From positions 87,884 through 151,883 of the forward strand of contig NZ_JOEQ01000031.1 of the NCBI RefSeq assembly GCF_000721075.1: a stretch of 64,000 bases of DNA. Direction: 5' to 3'. The DNA is from Streptosporangium amethystogenes. Its GTDB lineage: Bacteria > Actinomycetota > Actinomycetes > Streptosporangiales > Streptosporangiaceae. The notes below the pieces were generated by a model. The model did not search any database and was not told the DNA's origin. It saw only the letters and a program-made list of their open reading frames with translations. Both the position numbers and the translations under genes were made by a program. Within the stretch, counting starts at the first letter, position 1, and each line of letters opens with the position of its first letter. This document shows positions 9,218 to 18,673 of the stretch, piece by piece.

Positions 9218-9379
9218 ATGGGTCCCGAACTTCAGCTCCAGATGATCACCCAGAGGACCGCCGAGCTCCGCGAGCAGGCCGACAACCACCGCCTCGCCCG
9301 CGAGGCTCAGCAGGCCAGGAAGGCCCGCTCGGGCGGCAGGCTCCGCAGGAGTCTCCTCGGCAAGATCATTCCAGCATGA
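9218..9379 (+). CDS. Small conserved-type actinobacterial protein
   Basis: 53 aa, strongly charged, predicted mostly helical: LQLQMITQRTAELREQAD followed by NHRLAREAQQARKAR and an Arg/Lys-rich tail. A good ribosome site (AGGAAGG, 9204-9210) precedes the ATG. Short proteins of this kind are frequent in actinobacteria; I know no function. The helix could pair with another protein or with nucleic acid. Confidence 0.6.
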   Translation: MGPELQLQMITQRTAELREQADNHRLAREAQQARKARSGGRLRRSLLGKIIPA

Positions 9380-9471
9380 CCACGTCCCGAGAGCCCGGCC
9401 GCGTCCTCCCGCCCGGCCGGGCCTCTCTGCCTCCGTAGAAGATCGATTTCACCGAACGAAAAATAAGAAGA

Positions 9472-12363
9472 GTGCTACCTGTAAGGCATGACATGCTGGC
9501 GGACATGGTGGGTCGGGCGGTAAGCCCTGTCTTCGTAGGACGGGAGGCGGAGCTCGCGGATCTGACCGAGGCGTTCGAACAGACACGGAAGAACGCAGCG
9601 ACGACCGTGCTGCTCGGCGGCGAGGCCGGCGTCGGCAAGTCACGGCTGATCGGGTGTTTCGCGGAACGGGCCTCGGCCGACAGCGCCCACGTGCTCAACG
9701 GGGGCTGCGTGGAGCTGTCGACCGAAGGCCTCGCCTACGCACCGTTCACCGCGGCGATCCGCCAACTCGTCCGCGAGTGCGGTGCCGAGGAGGTCGCGGC
9801 GCTGCTCCCCGAGGGAGGGGCACGCGACCTGGCCCGGCTACTGCCCGAGTTCGGTGAGCCGAGCGGTGACACGGAGAGCGAGACTGCTCGGGCCCGGCTC
9901 TTCGAGCAGGTTCTCACCCTGCTGGAACGGCTCGCCGAGAGGCGGCCGGTGATCCTCCTCGTCGAGGACGTGCACTGGGCCGACAGCTCCAGCCGCGACC
10001 TGATCGCCTTCCTCAGCCGGAACCTTCGCGCCGTCCCCGTGCTGATGGTCCTCACCTACCGCTCCGACGAGCTCCACCGCCAGCACCCGCTCAGGCCGGT
10101 GCTGGCCGAGCTCGGCCGGCTGGACGGGGTCCTCCGAATGGACCTGCCCCGGCTCACCCTGCCGGAGGTGGCGGCCCAGATGGCCGGCATCCTCGGCACC
10201 GCTCCCGACTTCGTCCAGGTGAACAGGGTCTTCCAGCGCAGCGAGGGCATTCCGCTCTTCGTCGAGGCGCTGATGGAGTGCGGCGGTGACTGCGCCTTCC
10301 CCGACTCCCTGCACGACCTGATCATCGGCTCCGTCGAGCGGCTCCCCGAGGAGACCCAGCGGGTGCTGCGCATCGCCGCGGCCGGTGGCATCCGGGTGGG
10401 CCACGCCCTGCTCGCCGCGGTCAGCGGCCTGTCCGACGCCGACCTCGACGACGCGCTGCGCACCGCAATCGCGGCCAACGTGCTGCAGGTCACCGACGGC
10501 CACGCCTATGTCTTCCGGCACGCGCTGATCCGCGAGGCCGTGCACGACGAGCTCCTGCCGGGTGAGCACGTACGGCTGCACGCCCGCTTCGCCGAGGAGA
10601 TCGGCGAAGACCGCACACTCGTCCCGCCCGGCCGGGCCGCCATCGAGATCGCCCACCACTGGCACTCCGCCAGAAACGACCTCTGGGCCCTCATCTCCGC
10701 CTGGGAGGCCGCGGGCAAGGCCGCGAAGACCTTCGCCTACAACGAGATGATGCAGTTGCTTGAGCGGGTGCTCACGCTGTGGAGCAAGGTCCCCGACGCC
10801 GCCGAACGCATCGGTGTCGACCACACCACGGTCCTGGAGCGCGCCTCGGAGGCCGCGAGCGCGTGCGGGGAGGTCGAGCGGGGCAGCAAGTTCGTCAAGG
10901 CCGCACTGGACGAGCTCGACGAGCGGGCCGAGCCCGCACGGGTGGCGGACCTGCTGGTCCGGAGGTCGCAGTTCAAGAAGGCCAAGCAGAAACCGGGGGT
11001 GCTCGATGACCTCCGCCAAGCCGAGCGGCTGGTCCCGGAACCGGGGCTGGAGCGTGCCGAGGTGCTGTCCAGGCTGGGTGCGTATCTGATGTTCAGCGGC
11101 GAGCTGGCCGAGGGAACGGCGCTCATCGAGGAGGGGCTGCGGATCGTGCGCGAGCACGGCGATGAGCCCCTGGAGGCCACGCTGCTGCTCGACCTCGCGG
11201 TGGGTCACTCGATGGCGGGACGCATCGACGTCATGATCGAGCTCAACACGACAGCACGGGTGATCGGCGAGCGTGTCGGCTCCAATGACAACGTGCTGCG
11301 CGCCCTCGCCAACAAGGTGGACGCGCTGAACAACATGGGCCGCTCCACCGAGGCGATCGAGCTGGCACTCGAAGGGGAGCGGCTGGCGAGGAAGTACGGC
11401 CTCTACCGGGTCCAGGGCACGTTCATCGCCAACAACCGGGCCGAGGCGCTGGACGCGCTGGGCAGGTTCGAGGAGGCGGCCCAGCTGGCCGAGCAGACCC
11501 TGGGCATGGGCCCCATCCTGCGCACCCGCCACCACCTGCGGCGGACCCGCGGGGACGTGGCGCTCGCCCGCGGCGAAACGGACGTGCTCAGGTCCGTCCT
11601 GAACGAGGTGGGCGCCTTCGGCGCCGCCCCGGCGGAGTTCACCCAGGAGCTGACCACCAACTTCCGGCTCCTGATCGGCCTGCACATGCTCGACGGGGAG
11701 CCGCTGGCCGCGCTCGGGGTCGCCGAGCGGGTCGCCCTGGAGGCACGGATCATGAGCCGGCCCCTGCTGGGCTGGCGGATGCTCGACCTGCTCGCGGAGA
11801 TCTGCGAGACGGTCGAGGCGTTCGCCCCCGAACGGGTGACGGCGCTGCGCGCCCACGTCGAGGAGGCGGCGGCCGCGTTGACCGTGGACAGCCCCGTCTC
11901 CGAGGCCCACCGGCTCGGTGTCGACCGCGACCACGACGCCGCGGCCGCGCTCTGGGAAAGGCTGGGCCGTCCTCTGCCCCGGGCGAGGTCACTGCTGCAC
12001 GCCGGACGGGCGGCGGCCGGCGCGGGCGATCGCGACGGTGCAGCCGACCGGCTGCGCACCGCCCATCCGATCGCCGTGGCGATCTCCGCCCGGCCGCTGG
12101 CGGACGAGATCTCCTCGCTCGCCCGCCGGGTGGGGATCTCCCTCACCGACCGGACGGGGAGCCAGGAGCAGTTGCTGACCCCGCGCGAACTGGAGGTGCT
12201 CCGGCTGGTCGCCCAGGGGCGGTCCAACCGCGAGGTCGCCGCCGAGCTGTTCATCTCGGCCAAGACCGTGAGCGTGCACGTCTCCAACATCCTCGGCAAG
12301 CTGGGCGTCTCCAGCCGGGGCGAGGCCTCCGCGGCCGCCCACCGCCTCGCCCTGATCGGCTGA
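9472..12363 (+). CDS. LAL-type LuxR family transcriptional regulator with AAA ATPase
   Basis: 963 aa. N-terminal AAA/NACHT-like ATPase with Walker A GGEAGVGKSR near residues 47-56 and a Walker B-like segment VILLVEDVHWADS; a long TPR-like helical middle; and a C-terminal LuxR DNA-binding domain from about residue 901 (LTPRELEVLRLVAQGRSNREVAAELF). LAL regulators are large ATP-dependent activators, often of sugar uptake or secondary metabolism. The GTG at 9472 is used; the ATG at 9493 is an alternative. No adjacent cluster shows an obvious target. Confidence 0.9.
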   Translation: MLPVRHDMLADMVGRAVSPVFVGREAELADLTEAFEQTRKNAATTVLLGGEAGVGKSRLIGCFAERASADSAHVLNGGCVELSTEGLAYAPFTAAIRQLVRECGAEEVAALLPEGGARDLARLLPEFGEPSGDTESETARARLFEQVLTLLERLAERRPVILLVEDVHWADSSSRDLIAFLSRNLRAVPVLMVLTYRSDELHRQHPLRPVLAELGRLDGVLRMDLPRLTLPEVAAQMAGILGTAPDFVQVNRVFQRSEGIPLFVEALMECGGDCAFPDSLHDLIIGSVERLPEETQRVLRIAAAGGIRVGHALLAAVSGLSDADLDDALRTAIAANVLQVTDGHAYVFRHALIREAVHDELLPGEHVRLHARFAEEIGEDRTLVPPGRAAIEIAHHWHSARNDLWALISAWEAAGKAAKTFAYNEMMQLLERVLTLWSKVPDAAERIGVDHTTVLERASEAASACGEVERGSKFVKAALDELDERAEPARVADLLVRRSQFKKAKQKPGVLDDLRQAERLVPEPGLERAEVLSRLGAYLMFSGELAEGTALIEEGLRIVREHGDEPLEATLLLDLAVGHSMAGRIDVMIELNTTARVIGERVGSNDNVLRALANKVDALNNMGRSTEAIELALEGERLARKYGLYRVQGTFIANNRAEALDALGRFEEAAQLAEQTLGMGPILRTRHHLRRTRGDVALARGETDVLRSVLNEVGAFGAAPAEFTQELTTNFRLLIGLHMLDGEPLAALGVAERVALEARIMSRPLLGWRMLDLLAEICETVEAFAPERVTALRAHVEEAAAALTVDSPVSEAHRLGVDRDHDAAAALWERLGRPLPRARSLLHAGRAAAGAGDRDGAADRLRTAHPIAVAISARPLADEISSLARRVGISLTDRTGSQEQLLTPRELEVLRLVAQGRSNREVAAELFISAKTVSVHVSNILGKLGVSSRGEASAAAHRLALIG

Positions 12364-12409
12364 CCTCCTGCATCATGGATACCGATCGGATCGGGAAGAG
12401 GAGACAGAC

Positions 12410-13009
12410 GTGCAGCGCGAGAATGGCATCGCCGTCGGCATGACCCCCGCTCCCCCTGAGTCTTCGGGGGTGCGCGGAGCGATCGCCGCCAACCTGCGCC
12501 GCACCCGCCTGGCCCGAGGGTTCAGCGTTCGCGAGCTGGCCGAGCTGACCGGCGTGAGCAAGGCGCTCATCTCCCAGGTCGAGCGCGGCGTGGCCAACCC
12601 CACGGTCGAGGTGCTGTCGCGGCTCGCGACCTCCCTGGAACTGACCTTCGGCGAGCTGACCCGGGTTCACCTGACCGGCCCGGAGGTGATCCGCCACGAC
12701 GAGGGACTCGTCCTCCCCGCCGGGGACACGGCGGTCCGCGCCTTGTTCGCGGCCCCCGACCGGCGCCGCTTCGAACTGGCCGAGGGCTACATCCCGCCGG
12801 GCACCCGCAGCGCCAAGAGCTCCCACGGCCGCGGCTCGGTGGAACACGCCTACGTCGTCTCCGGCGAGGTGACCGTCGAGACCGAGGGGTGGTCGGTCAC
12901 CGTCGCCACGGGCGACGCCGTGCGCTTCGCCGCCGAGTCCGACCACGTCTACGCCACCGGCTCCGCCGCCTGCCGCGTCCTGACCCTGATCTCGTTCTCC
13001 GAGGACTGA
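12410..13009 (+). CDS. XRE-family regulator with C-terminal cupin
   Basis: 199 aa. Helix-turn-helix at residues about 24-80 (LRRTRLARGFSVRELAELTG, then SKALISQVERGVANPT) and a cupin sensor domain at about 120-199 (EHAYVVSGEVTVE, GDAVRFAAESDHVY). Such regulators sense small ligands and control nearby uptake or catabolic genes. It converges on the peptide ABC transporter operon, a likely target. The start is GTG at 12410, after GAGGAG at about 12398-12403. Confidence 0.88.
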   Translation: MQRENGIAVGMTPAPPESSGVRGAIAANLRRTRLARGFSVRELAELTGVSKALISQVERGVANPTVEVLSRLATSLELTFGELTRVHLTGPEVIRHDEGLVLPAGDTAVRALFAAPDRRRFELAEGYIPPGTRSAKSSHGRGSVEHAYVVSGEVTVETEGWSVTVATGDAVRFAAESDHVYATGSAACRVLTLISFSED

Positions 13010-13036
13010 CGACGGAGCGCGCGAGCCGGTCAGTCC
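13003..13036. terminator. Hairpin over the ends of two convergent genes
   Basis: Arms GGACTGAC (13003-13010) and GTCAGTCC (13029-13036) form an 8-bp perfect stem that includes the last codons and stop of both the XRE-cupin gene and the converging ABC ATPase gene. The loop is 18 bases. It could act as a bidirectional terminator. Confidence 0.4.
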
Positions 13037-14838
13037 AGCCAGTCGCCGGAGCCGTCGGGGACGCTGGCCAGCAGCGTCCGGGTGTAGGGATGCTCGGGCG
13101 CGTCGAGCACCCGGTCGGCGAGACCGGTCTCCACGCACGTGCCCGACTCCAGCACGTAGAGCCGATCTGCGATCTGGCGGACCACGGCCAGGTCGTGGGT
13201 GATGAACAGCATCGCCATGGACAGTCGTTCCCGCAGCTCGGCGAGGAGACCAAGTACCTGGGCCTGGACCGAGACGTCAAGCGCCGACACCGGCTCGTCG
13301 CAGATCAGCAGGCGAGGCTCGCCCGCCACCGCGCGGGCGATCGCCACCCGCTGCCGCTCACCGCCGGACAGCCCGGCCGGGCGCATCCCGGCCATGTCGC
13401 GGGCCAGGCCGACCGACTCCAGGAGCCGGGCGAGGTCGTCCGGCCCGGCGGGACGGCCGTCGGCCCACAGCGCCTCCCGCAGGGTCGCCCCCACGGTCCG
13501 GGCGGGGTTGAGCGTCGAATAGGGGTCCTGGAAGATCATCTGTGAGATCCGGCGGGCCTGGCGCACGGCCGCGCGCCCCATCCGCCCGTAGTCGGAGCAG
13601 TCCGCGCCGCCGAGCAGGATCGCACCCCCGTCCGGACGCTCCAGCCCGGCGACGCATCGGGCCAGTGTGGTCTTGCCCGATCCGGACTCGCCGACCACAC
13701 CGACGACCTCGCCCGGAGCGACCGTCAGGCTCACGCCCGCCAGCGCCGGGTGCGGGCTCCCGGCGAACCACCGGCGCAGGTCACGCACCTCCAGCACCGG
13801 CTCGGCCGCGACCGGCGGCCTGGAGACGACCCCCGGTTCCGGCGCGGGCGGCGCGGGCAGCTCGGCCGCCCGCAGGCACGCCGACAGCCGCCCTTCGCGG
13901 ACGTTCCCCGACACGCGTACGGGACGTGGCTCCGGCACTCCCGTGCGGCACTCCGGCACGGCCAGCGAGCACCGGTCGGCGAACCCGCACCGCCCTGCCG
14001 CGGCGTCGTGCGCGGGGACGGCCCCCGGCACTGAGGGGATCACCGCGAGCCGCCGGTCCGCGGGCGGCTCGGCCGCCAGCAGCGCCCTGGTGTACGGGTG
14101 GAACTGCTCATGCCGCACGGCCGCCGCACTGCCGGTCTCCATGACCCGTCCCGCGTACATCACCATGACCCGGTCACAGGTGGAGAAGGCCAGGCGCAGG
14201 TCGTGGGTGATGAGGACGAACGCCATGTCCCGTTCGCGCTGGACACGCCGGATGAGGGAGAGGACCTCGCGCTGGGTGGTGGCGTCGAGCGCGGTCGTCG
14301 GCTCGTCCGCGACCAGCACCCTCGGCCCTCCGGCCAGCGCGGCGGCCAGCCCGATCCGCTGGCGCATGCCGCCGGACAGCTGGAAGGGGTAGCGCCCCGC
14401 GACATTCGCCGGCAGGCCCACCTCCGCCAGCAGCCGTGGCACCTCGACGGCCGCGTCCGCGCCCTTCGGCAACCCGTCGGCGATCTGGCGCCCGGCCCTG
14501 CGCAACGGGTTGAGCAGGGTGAACGGGTCCTGCATGAGGAGGGAGACCACGCCGCCGCGCTGCCGCCGCCGGGCACGCGGGTCGTCGTCCACCCGCTCGC
14601 CCGCGATGCGCACCTGCCCCGTGGCCTCCAGTCCCTGAGGCAGCAGGCCGAGCATCGCACGGACCGTGAGGGACTTGCCCGAACCCGACTCCCCCACGAT
14701 GGCGACCGACTCTCCGGCCGCTACCTCGAACGACACCTCCGACAGGAGGGTCCGCCCGGTGGAGGGTTGCCGGACCTTGATTCCCTCGACCCGGATCGCG
14801 GGCTCGGCGGTCGCCCCGGTTCCGGTGGACTCCTTCAT
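13030..14838 (-). CDS. Fused DppD-DppF oligopeptide ABC transporter ATPase
   Basis: 602 aa with two complete ABC ATPase domains in one chain. First domain: Walker [30 protein letters not shown], followed by a Cys-containing oligopeptide-family C-terminal segment ([16 protein letters not shown]), which in this family often binds an Fe-S cluster. Second domain: [38 protein letters not shown]. It powers import through the DppB/DppC channel. The ATG at 14838 follows the permease stop by one base and has GGAAGGG upstream; the upstream ATG at 14886 would overlap the permease. Confidence 0.92.
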   Translation of the reverse strand: MKESTGTGATAEPAIRVEGIKVRQPSTGRTLLSEVSFEVAAGESVAIVGESGSGKSLTVRAMLGLLPQGLEATGQVRIAGERVDDDPRARRRQRGGVVSLLMQDPFTLLNPLRRAGRQIADGLPKGADAAVEVPRLLAEVGLPANVAGRYPFQLSGGMRQRIGLAAALAGGPRVLVADEPTTALDATTQREVLSLIRRVQRERDMAFVLITHDLRLAFSTCDRVMVMYAGRVMETGSAAAVRHEQFHPYTRALLAAEPPADRRLAVIPSVPGAVPAHDAAAGRCGFADRCSLAVPECRTGVPEPRPVRVSGNVREGRLSACLRAAELPAPPAPEPGVVSRPPVAAEPVLEVRDLRRWFAGSPHPALAGVSLTVAPGEVVGVVGESGSGKTTLARCVAGLERPDGGAILLGGADCSDYGRMGRAAVRQARRISQMIFQDPYSTLNPARTVGATLREALWADGRPAGPDDLARLLESVGLARDMAGMRPAGLSGGERQRVAIARAVAGEPRLLICDEPVSALDVSVQAQVLGLLAELRERLSMAMLFITHDLAVVRQIADRLYVLESGTCVETGLADRVLDAPEHPYTRTLLASVPDGSGDWLD

Positions 14839-14839
14839 C

Positions 14840-15679
14840 TCAACGTGCCCTTCCCCGGCGATCGACGCGTTCGTGGAGCCAGTCACCGACGATGTTCAGC
14901 GCGGCGGCCGTGAGGATGATGGCGAGGCCGGGGGCGACCACTGCCCAGGGGTTGACGAGCAGTTGGGCCCGATTGTCCGCCAGGGTGCGCCCCCAGTCGG
15001 GCGAGCCCGCGGGCACCCCCAGGCCGAGGAAGGACAGCGAGGCCAGGGACACCAGGGCGTAGGCGAAGTTGAGAAACCCGTTGGCCAGCGTGACCGAGGC
15101 GATGTTGGGCCAGATCTGCCTCGTCATGATCCGCCACGCGGAGAGGTTCTTGAGCAGTGCCGCCTCGACGTAGGGGCGGTGCCGCTGTTCGAGCACGGCC
15201 CCGCGCACCACCCTCGTGTCGGTGGGGGCGAACAGCACGACGAGCACGGCGACCGCCAGGCCGTACCCTCCGCCCAGTACCCCGGCGACGACGATCGCCA
15301 CCAGCAGGGCGGGCAGAGAGAACATCAGGTCCGCCCAGCGCATGGCCAGCGCGTCGGCCCAGCCGCCGAAGTATCCGGCGGGCAGCCCGATGAGGTTGCC
15401 GATCAGCATCGACCCGGCGGCGACGCACAGCGCGCCGGGAACGGCCGTACGGGCTCCCGCGACGAGCAGTTCCAGCACGTCGCGGCCAAGGTCGTCGGTG
15501 CCGAGCGGATGACCTGGCACGGGGCCGGTGATGCCGAGCACGAGGTCCTGGTCGGTCGCGCCGGGCACCAGCCAGGGCGAGAGCACCGCGGCCACGGCCA
15601 CGGCGAGCAGGACGGCCAGCGCGCCGGCCACGGCCACCTGGGGACGGCGCCGCGCGACCGCCGGGAAACGGCCTCTCAC
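14840..15679 (-). CDS. Peptide ABC transporter permease (DppC type)
   Basis: 279 aa integral membrane protein. One N-terminal membrane segment (AVAGALAVLLAVAVAAVLSPW), then the family hallmark GTDDLGRDVLELLVAGAR and the BPD_transp_1 core with about five further helices, including an EAA-like loop around EAALLKNLSAWRIMTRQIWPN. The start is a GTG preceded by GAGGGGG. Forms the channel with the DppB-type gene 28 bp upstream. Confidence 0.92.
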   Translation of the reverse strand: MRGRFPAVARRRPQVAVAGALAVLLAVAVAAVLSPWLVPGATDQDLVLGITGPVPGHPLGTDDLGRDVLELLVAGARTAVPGALCVAAGSMLIGNLIGLPAGYFGGWADALAMRWADLMFSLPALLVAIVVAGVLGGGYGLAVAVLVVLFAPTDTRVVRGAVLEQRHRPYVEAALLKNLSAWRIMTRQIWPNIASVTLANGFLNFAYALVSLASLSFLGLGVPAGSPDWGRTLADNRAQLLVNPWAVVAPGLAIILTAAALNIVGDWLHERVDRRGRAR

Positions 15680-15707
15680 GGTGCCCCCTCAGGTGAGATA
15701 CAGCGAA

Positions 15708-16670
15708 TCACGATGTCCTCCCGCCGAACCGGACCCGGGGGTCGGCCACCGAGTAGCCGATGTCCACCAGCAGGTTGACTGCGACGATGAGCAGGGTGAA
15801 CAGCAGCCCGAGCGCCTGGACGGCCGGGACGTCCTTGAAGGTGACCGAGTCGACGAGCAGCGATCCGAGACCGGGAAGCGCGAACGTCACCTCGACCAGC
15901 ACGGTCCCGGCCAGCATGCCGGTCACGATGAGCCCGGCCGCGGTGAGGATGGGGACCAGCGAGTTGCGCAGCGCGTATCCGATGACGGCCGCGCCGCTCA
16001 GGCCACGCGCGCGGGCGAAGACCACGTAGTCCTGGTCGAGTTCGCGGATGAGCGCCGCCCTGCTGAAGCGGACGAACATGCCCACGGCGCCGACGGCCAG
16101 CGCGACCGCGGGCAGCGTGAGGTGCCACGCCTGGTCGGCCAGGCCCTCGCCCGTCCCGTACACGGGAAACCAGCCGAGCCCCGCGGCGAACACCACGAGC
16201 AGCAGCAGCCCGACCGCGAAGGGCGGGGCGCTCAACCCCACCACACCGGCGGTGACGACGAGGCGATCGGCGGCCCGGCCCCGCCGCAGCGCCCCGACCA
16301 CGCCCAGCGGAACCCCCACGAGCAGGGCGAGCAGCGCACCGTACCCGACGAGCGCCAGGGTGAGCGGCAGTCGCTGGCCGATCATGTCGGCGACCGGCAT
16401 CCCGGTCCTGACCGAGGTCCCGAGGTCGCCGTGGAGGACGCCGCCGAGCCAGCGCAGGTACTGCGCGGGCAGCGGTTCGTCGAGGTGGTAGCGGGCCTGA
16501 ATCGCCGCGATGGTCTCCAGGGTGGCGGGGCGGGTGCCCAGCAGGGTCTGCTGGACCGAGCCGGGGGCGAGGTAGAGCAGACCGAACATGCCGACCGACA
16601 GCAGCGCGACGACGACGACGGTGCCCGCGAACCTACGCAGCAGGAAGAGACCCCGGTCACGCCCCGCCAT
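15708..16670 (-). CDS. Peptide ABC transporter permease (DppB type)
   Basis: 320 aa. N-terminal membrane helix in FLLRRFAGTVVVVALLSVGMF, the DppB-type periplasmic segment (YHLDEPLPAQYLRWLGGVLHGDLG), and the permease core with EAA-type loop (ALIRELDQDYVVFARARGLS). The ATG at 16670 overlaps the peptidase stop by one base (TGATG), so translation is coupled. The open frame continues far upstream, but inside the peptidase gene. Confidence 0.93.
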   Translation of the reverse strand: MAGRDRGLFLLRRFAGTVVVVALLSVGMFGLLYLAPGSVQQTLLGTRPATLETIAAIQARYHLDEPLPAQYLRWLGGVLHGDLGTSVRTGMPVADMIGQRLPLTLALVGYGALLALLVGVPLGVVGALRRGRAADRLVVTAGVVGLSAPPFAVGLLLLVVFAAGLGWFPVYGTGEGLADQAWHLTLPAVALAVGAVGMFVRFSRAALIRELDQDYVVFARARGLSGAAVIGYALRNSLVPILTAAGLIVTGMLAGTVLVEVTFALPGLGSLLVDSVTFKDVPAVQALGLLFTLLIVAVNLLVDIGYSVADPRVRFGGRTS

Positions 16671-18673
16671 CAGAGCACCCCGTTTCCTGTCAGCCACGCG
16701 ACCACGCGCTCCGCCGCGTCCCCGCGATGCGCTTTCTCTGTCAGCTCGTGGCCCTCCCGAGGGTAGACGACCAGCTGGGTCCGGACGCCGGCCGCCGACC
16801 AGGCACGATAGAGCTGCTCCGCCTGCCCGACGGGGGTGGTGCGGTCCTCGGCGCCGTGCAGGATCAGCGTCGGTGTGGTGACCCCGGCCGCATGGCACAC
16901 CGGCGAGCGGGCGGCGAGAAACTCCCTGCCCTGGGGCGTGGCGGGGTCGGCCCCTCGGTGGTAGAGGAGGTCGAAGCCGCCGCCGAGGTTGCTCGCGGTG
17001 GCGAAGCTGAGCCAGTCGCTCACCCCGGACATCACCACGGCTGCCCGGAACCGGCCGGTCCGGGTCACCGCCCACGCGCTCAGGTAGCCGCCGTAGCTGA
17101 GCCCCATGACGGCCATCCGGTCCGGGTCCGCGACTCCGGCCGCGACGAGGTGGTCCACACCCGCGAGGACGTCGCCCAGGTCGTCCTCACCGAATCGCCC
17201 GATGACCCGGCGCGCGTACTCCTGGCCGCGCCCGCTGCTCCCGCGCGGGTTCGGCAGCAGTACGGCCGCCCCCGCGTGCGCGAGTGCGGCGGCGAGCCCG
17301 CCGGACTCGGCCGGCGCGAAGGCAGTGGACCACAGCCAGGTCGGCCCTCCATGCACGATCACCACCAGCGGCGACGGTCCCGCTTCGGTCCCGCCGCCTC
17401 CCGTGGGGCCGGCGGGGCCGGTGGAGGGGGAGAGGTTCGGGGAAACGGCGGGATCGACGGTGACGACGGGTGAGATCGGCGACCTCCGCAGCAGGAGACC
17501 CTGGACGGCGAGGCCGTCCTGGCCGGTCCAGGAGATCTCCTCCTGGTGCACGGCGAGCGGTGCCAGCGCGGCGTTGAGATCGGTGACCTGACGCCAGTCG
17601 CCCTTGGCCACCTGGGCGACCGCCACCTCCGGGGGGCATTCGGCCGTCTCCCAGACGGCGACGGCGAGCGCACCGGTGCGATCCACCGAGAGTGACGGTT
17701 GCCCATCGCGCCCGCCCAGGGTTCCCCAGGAGGTCCAGCGGGTCAGCAGGCGGCCGTCGGCGGTCAGGGTTCCGCCGTGCGTGCCGGTACCCGACCACCC
17801 GGTGAACCACAGGGTGTCCTCGTCCAGCCAGCCCAGATCGGTGACGTCGTCGACGGCGGCCAGTGGCGTGGCCTCCCCGGTGACGAGGTCGACGCGGATG
17901 ATCCGCCCGGAGACGATGGAGAGCCCCTCGACCACGACGGCGGTACGCCCGCCGGGCGCCAGCCGGGGGCGGCTGAGCTGCCAGGAGGTGCGCAGCAGGG
18001 TCCGGGGTTCACCGCTTTCGGGATCGACCAGGTCGAGGGCGGGCCGGTAGTACCCGGCGGGCGTCTCGTCGGCCGAGGTGACGGCCAGTACGACGCCGTC
18101 CCGCCAATCGGCGTCCCACACGGTCAGGCCGCGCAGTGGCACCGGCCGCAGCTCCCCGTCGCCCACCCGTGCCCACGCGAGTCGCCTGCGCCTGTCGCCC
18201 GGCGTGCGGACGAAGGGGTCGGTCTCGTCGCGGACCCGGAGGCCGAGGTGGCTGCCGTCGCGCTCGCTGCCGGGGTCGGCGAACCGCACGAGCACGGTAC
18301 CGTCACCACCGGGGACGAGGTCCTCGATCTCCCCTCCCACCCGGACCCGCCAGGCGGGGACCGGATCGCCGGGTGAACGGACCTCGACGTGGTCGAGGTC
18401 CGGACCGTCACCGGCGGCGAGCAGCAGCCTCCCGTCCGGCAGCCACCGCGTCAACGCGTGCCATTCCGTCCCCGTGCCCGCCACGGGAACGGGCACCGGG
18501 ACCGGTCCTCGGTTCCCGCTCTCGGCTCCGGACAGGTCGAGTACGTGTGCGACGGGACGGCCGTCCGGGCGCGGAAGAACGCAGGCGACGCGAGCCCCCT
18601 CCGGATCCAGCACCACGGCGTCGGGCACGCGCAGACCGGCGAGTGCGGCGTACGCCTCCAGTGCCGCGGTCAT
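16670..18673 (-). CDS. S9-family prolyl oligopeptidase-like peptidase
   Basis: 667 aa. N-terminal beta-propeller-like region, then an alpha/beta hydrolase. Catalytic Ser in GLSYGGYLSAW (about residue 524), Asp in HGAEDRTTPV (about 607), His in YPREGHE (about 639). No signal peptide, so it is probably cytosolic and cleaves peptides brought in by the transporter whose genes flank it on both sides. The start overlaps the binding-protein stop (ATGA). An S9 peptidase inside the transporter operon links uptake directly to hydrolysis. Confidence 0.92.
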   Translation of the reverse strand: MTAALEAYAALAGLRVPDAVVLDPEGARVACVLPRPDGRPVAHVLDLSGAESGNRGPVPVPVPVAGTGTEWHALTRWLPDGRLLLAAGDGPDLDHVEVRSPGDPVPAWRVRVGGEIEDLVPGGDGTVLVRFADPGSERDGSHLGLRVRDETDPFVRTPGDRRRRLAWARVGDGELRPVPLRGLTVWDADWRDGVVLAVTSADETPAGYYRPALDLVDPESGEPRTLLRTSWQLSRPRLAPGGRTAVVVEGLSIVSGRIIRVDLVTGEATPLAAVDDVTDLGWLDEDTLWFTGWSGTGTHGGTLTADGRLLTRWTSWGTLGGRDGQPSLSVDRTGALAVAVWETAECPPEVAVAQVAKGDWRQVTDLNAALAPLAVHQEEISWTGQDGLAVQGLLLRRSPISPVVTVDPAVSPNLSPSTGPAGPTGGGGTEAGPSPLVVIVHGGPTWLWSTAFAPAESGGLAAALAHAGAAVLLPNPRGSSGRGQEYARRVIGRFGEDDLGDVLAGVDHLVAAGVADPDRMAVMGLSYGGYLSAWAVTRTGRFRAAVVMSGVSDWLSFATASNLGGGFDLLYHRGADPATPQGREFLAARSPVCHAAGVTTPTLILHGAEDRTTPVGQAEQLYRAWSAAGVRTQLVVYPREGHELTEKAHRGDAAERVVAWLTGNGVL

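Noticed and set aside
9838..11934. A 698-codon open frame on the minus strand opposite the LAL regulator.
   Set aside because: It is antisense to a gene with clear domains and has the composition of a high-GC shadow frame.
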